Origin: Lamellibrachia columna
Taxonomy: Eukaryota; Annelida; Polychaeta; Sabellida; Siboglinidae
NCBI GenBank assembly: GCA_963662155.1
Contig: OY759261.1
Coordinates: 38,425,496 to 38,489,495 of the forward strand
Direction of reading: 5' to 3'
DNA length: 64,000 nucleotides
The notes beneath the pieces are model-generated. The model was not told where the DNA came from and did not search any database. It was given only the letters and a program-made list of their open reading frames with translations. The translations under genes and the position numbers were made by a program. Below are positions 58,201 through 64,000 of the stretch, piece by piece (position 1 is the first letter of the stretch; each line of letters opens with the position of its first letter).

Positions 58201-59021
58201 TTCAACAGTCGAGACAGGCTGAAATTTTAAAATGCCAATTAAGTGACTCCACATAACGACATTTACCCTCTACATCAGGCAACATGCATGGATTTCTGTT
58301 TGGTGGGGAAATAATGGGTACACTTGGAGGTGCGATACAGTTTAGGAGTGTGGCGATAAACACACAACACGGCAGATAGTCAGATAAACTTTAAACATTA
58401 AACATTATGTGTTGTATTGTTTAAAGTGTTAGTGCATTATTTATTGTTGACTGTTCTGCAAACCTATGTGTGACTTCACTACTCTTATCGCAGCTGTACA
58501 CTACGCAAAACGTCAACATAGCACTATTGCTTTAATTAGGGTAAACTGATGGGTCGATCCACAGTTTTAAACGTTACATGTTTAAAACTGCTTAATCAAT
58601 TAGATTTTTTGCTAATTTCACTTCAAATTCATGTTTCGGCTAACCAAGCCTACCTAGTATCCACACCGATATGGTAGCTCGTTTGTGCAACTTTGTTATG
58701 CATTGTTGGTGAAATTATCAGGCTAACTAGCTATATCATATTGTGTGAAAATTAATGAAATCACAAATTTGCAGCGGCTTCACACGCACAACCATGTTAT
58801 ACATGAATGAAGTCAAAGTGGATGTTCAATCCATGGATACGGTAAACGCACCAACAACAATTAACGATCTTGCCCTACTCATTATCAAGTTACTGGAACT
58901 CACACTTTGGGATGTTATAATTAAATGACAATTTATGCTAAAAAAACGGGTACTACATCAGGTAAAAAAATATGCTACATCTGAAACTATTAGGAACTAA
59001 CATTTTACGTTTGATCAATTA

Positions 59022-59022
<1 letters not shown>
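58201..59022. other. AT-rich spacer
   Basis: Nothing recognised. Confidence 0.4.
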
Positions 59023-59112
<90 letters not shown>

Positions 59113-59245
59113 GCACGCACGCACGCGCTCGCATGCACGCACACGCACGCACGCAAACACACACACACACACACACACACATTCGCGCGCTCGCTCGCTC
59201 ACTCGTTCCCTCGCTCATTCGCTCGTTCGCTCGCGCGCGCATTGT
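59023..59245 (+). repeat. (CA)n with (GCAC)n and (GCTC)n microsatellite
   Basis: CA 59,023-59,107, then ACGC units, CA again and GCTCGCTC units to 59,240. It lies about 170 bp upstream of the lectin start. Confidence 0.95.
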
Positions 59246-59415
59246 TTACTCATCTCATTATACATGAAGCGCTACTCCAGTTCATTCCATTTAACATACT
59301 AATTATTTCACGCATGTGTTTTGCTTGAAATCGCTCCGAGCATCAGTTGTGAAAATACATCGTTTGGTGTGCCACGGAATCGTAGGCCAGTCCGCAGTGC
59401 AAGAGACAAGCGAAT

Positions 59416-63948
<4,533 letters not shown>

Positions 63949-64000
63949 GTAAGTAATATGCTTGTCTGACTATGATTACCAAAAAGGCATGAATGGACAT

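Overview
The window is eukaryotic nuclear DNA. It has split genes with GT..AG introns, very abundant microsatellites and minisatellites, several non-LTR retrotransposons (LINEs) and long AT-rich spacers. The recognisable host genes encode secreted lectin-like proteins: a cluster of fibrinogen-related (FReD) genes and pseudogenes, and the start of a fucolectin / F5-8-type-C-like lectin gene. Families of this kind, together with these LINE types, suggest a marine invertebrate. A mollusc or another lophotrochozoan is my guess, but the sequence does not settle it.

The layout is dominated by one observation. About 15 kb (block 1, ~1,515-16,840) occurs again head-to-tail as block 2 (~26,500-43,905). 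Each block carries three FReD units in the same order. Block 1 has FReD-A (decayed), FReD-C (the only complete gene, 4 exons, 326 aa) and FReD-E (a fragment split by a LINE piece). Block 2 has FReD-B (pseudogene), FReD-D (exon 2 hit by a near-intact LINE, FReD exons deleted) and FReD-F (a fragment). Comparing the blocks shows which insertions, deletions and repeat expansions followed the duplication. The block-2 versions of several simple repeats are strongly expanded.

Between the blocks (16.8-26.5 kb) lie a decayed CR1-like LINE, a degenerate ~36-bp minisatellite, a minus-strand FReD remnant (H), a 1.76-kb array of a 40-bp repeat with higher-order structure, and an orphan minus-strand exon candidate. 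Right of block 2 is a minus-strand gene (G, 44,990-46,036). It has the same signal peptide plus CTYSFVVQ module, followed by a Ser/Thr/Pro hexapeptide (mucin-like) stalk, with no FReD found next to it. Gene G lies between two inverted copies of a 27-bp minisatellite. On its far side is a 26-bp array in which most units pair an E-box (CACGTG) with a forkhead-like GTAAACA, directly upstream of a small ORF.

From 49.4 to 54.9 kb there is a LINE graveyard of at least five fragments, one with a clear 15-bp target-site duplication. From 54.9 to 59.4 kb I see no gene. At 59,416 a signal-peptide exon opens the fucolectin-like gene. Its 4.2-kb first intron holds a 33-bp minisatellite and two LINE remnants in opposite orientations. 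Its first lectin-domain exon is at 63,742-63,948, and the gene runs off the window.
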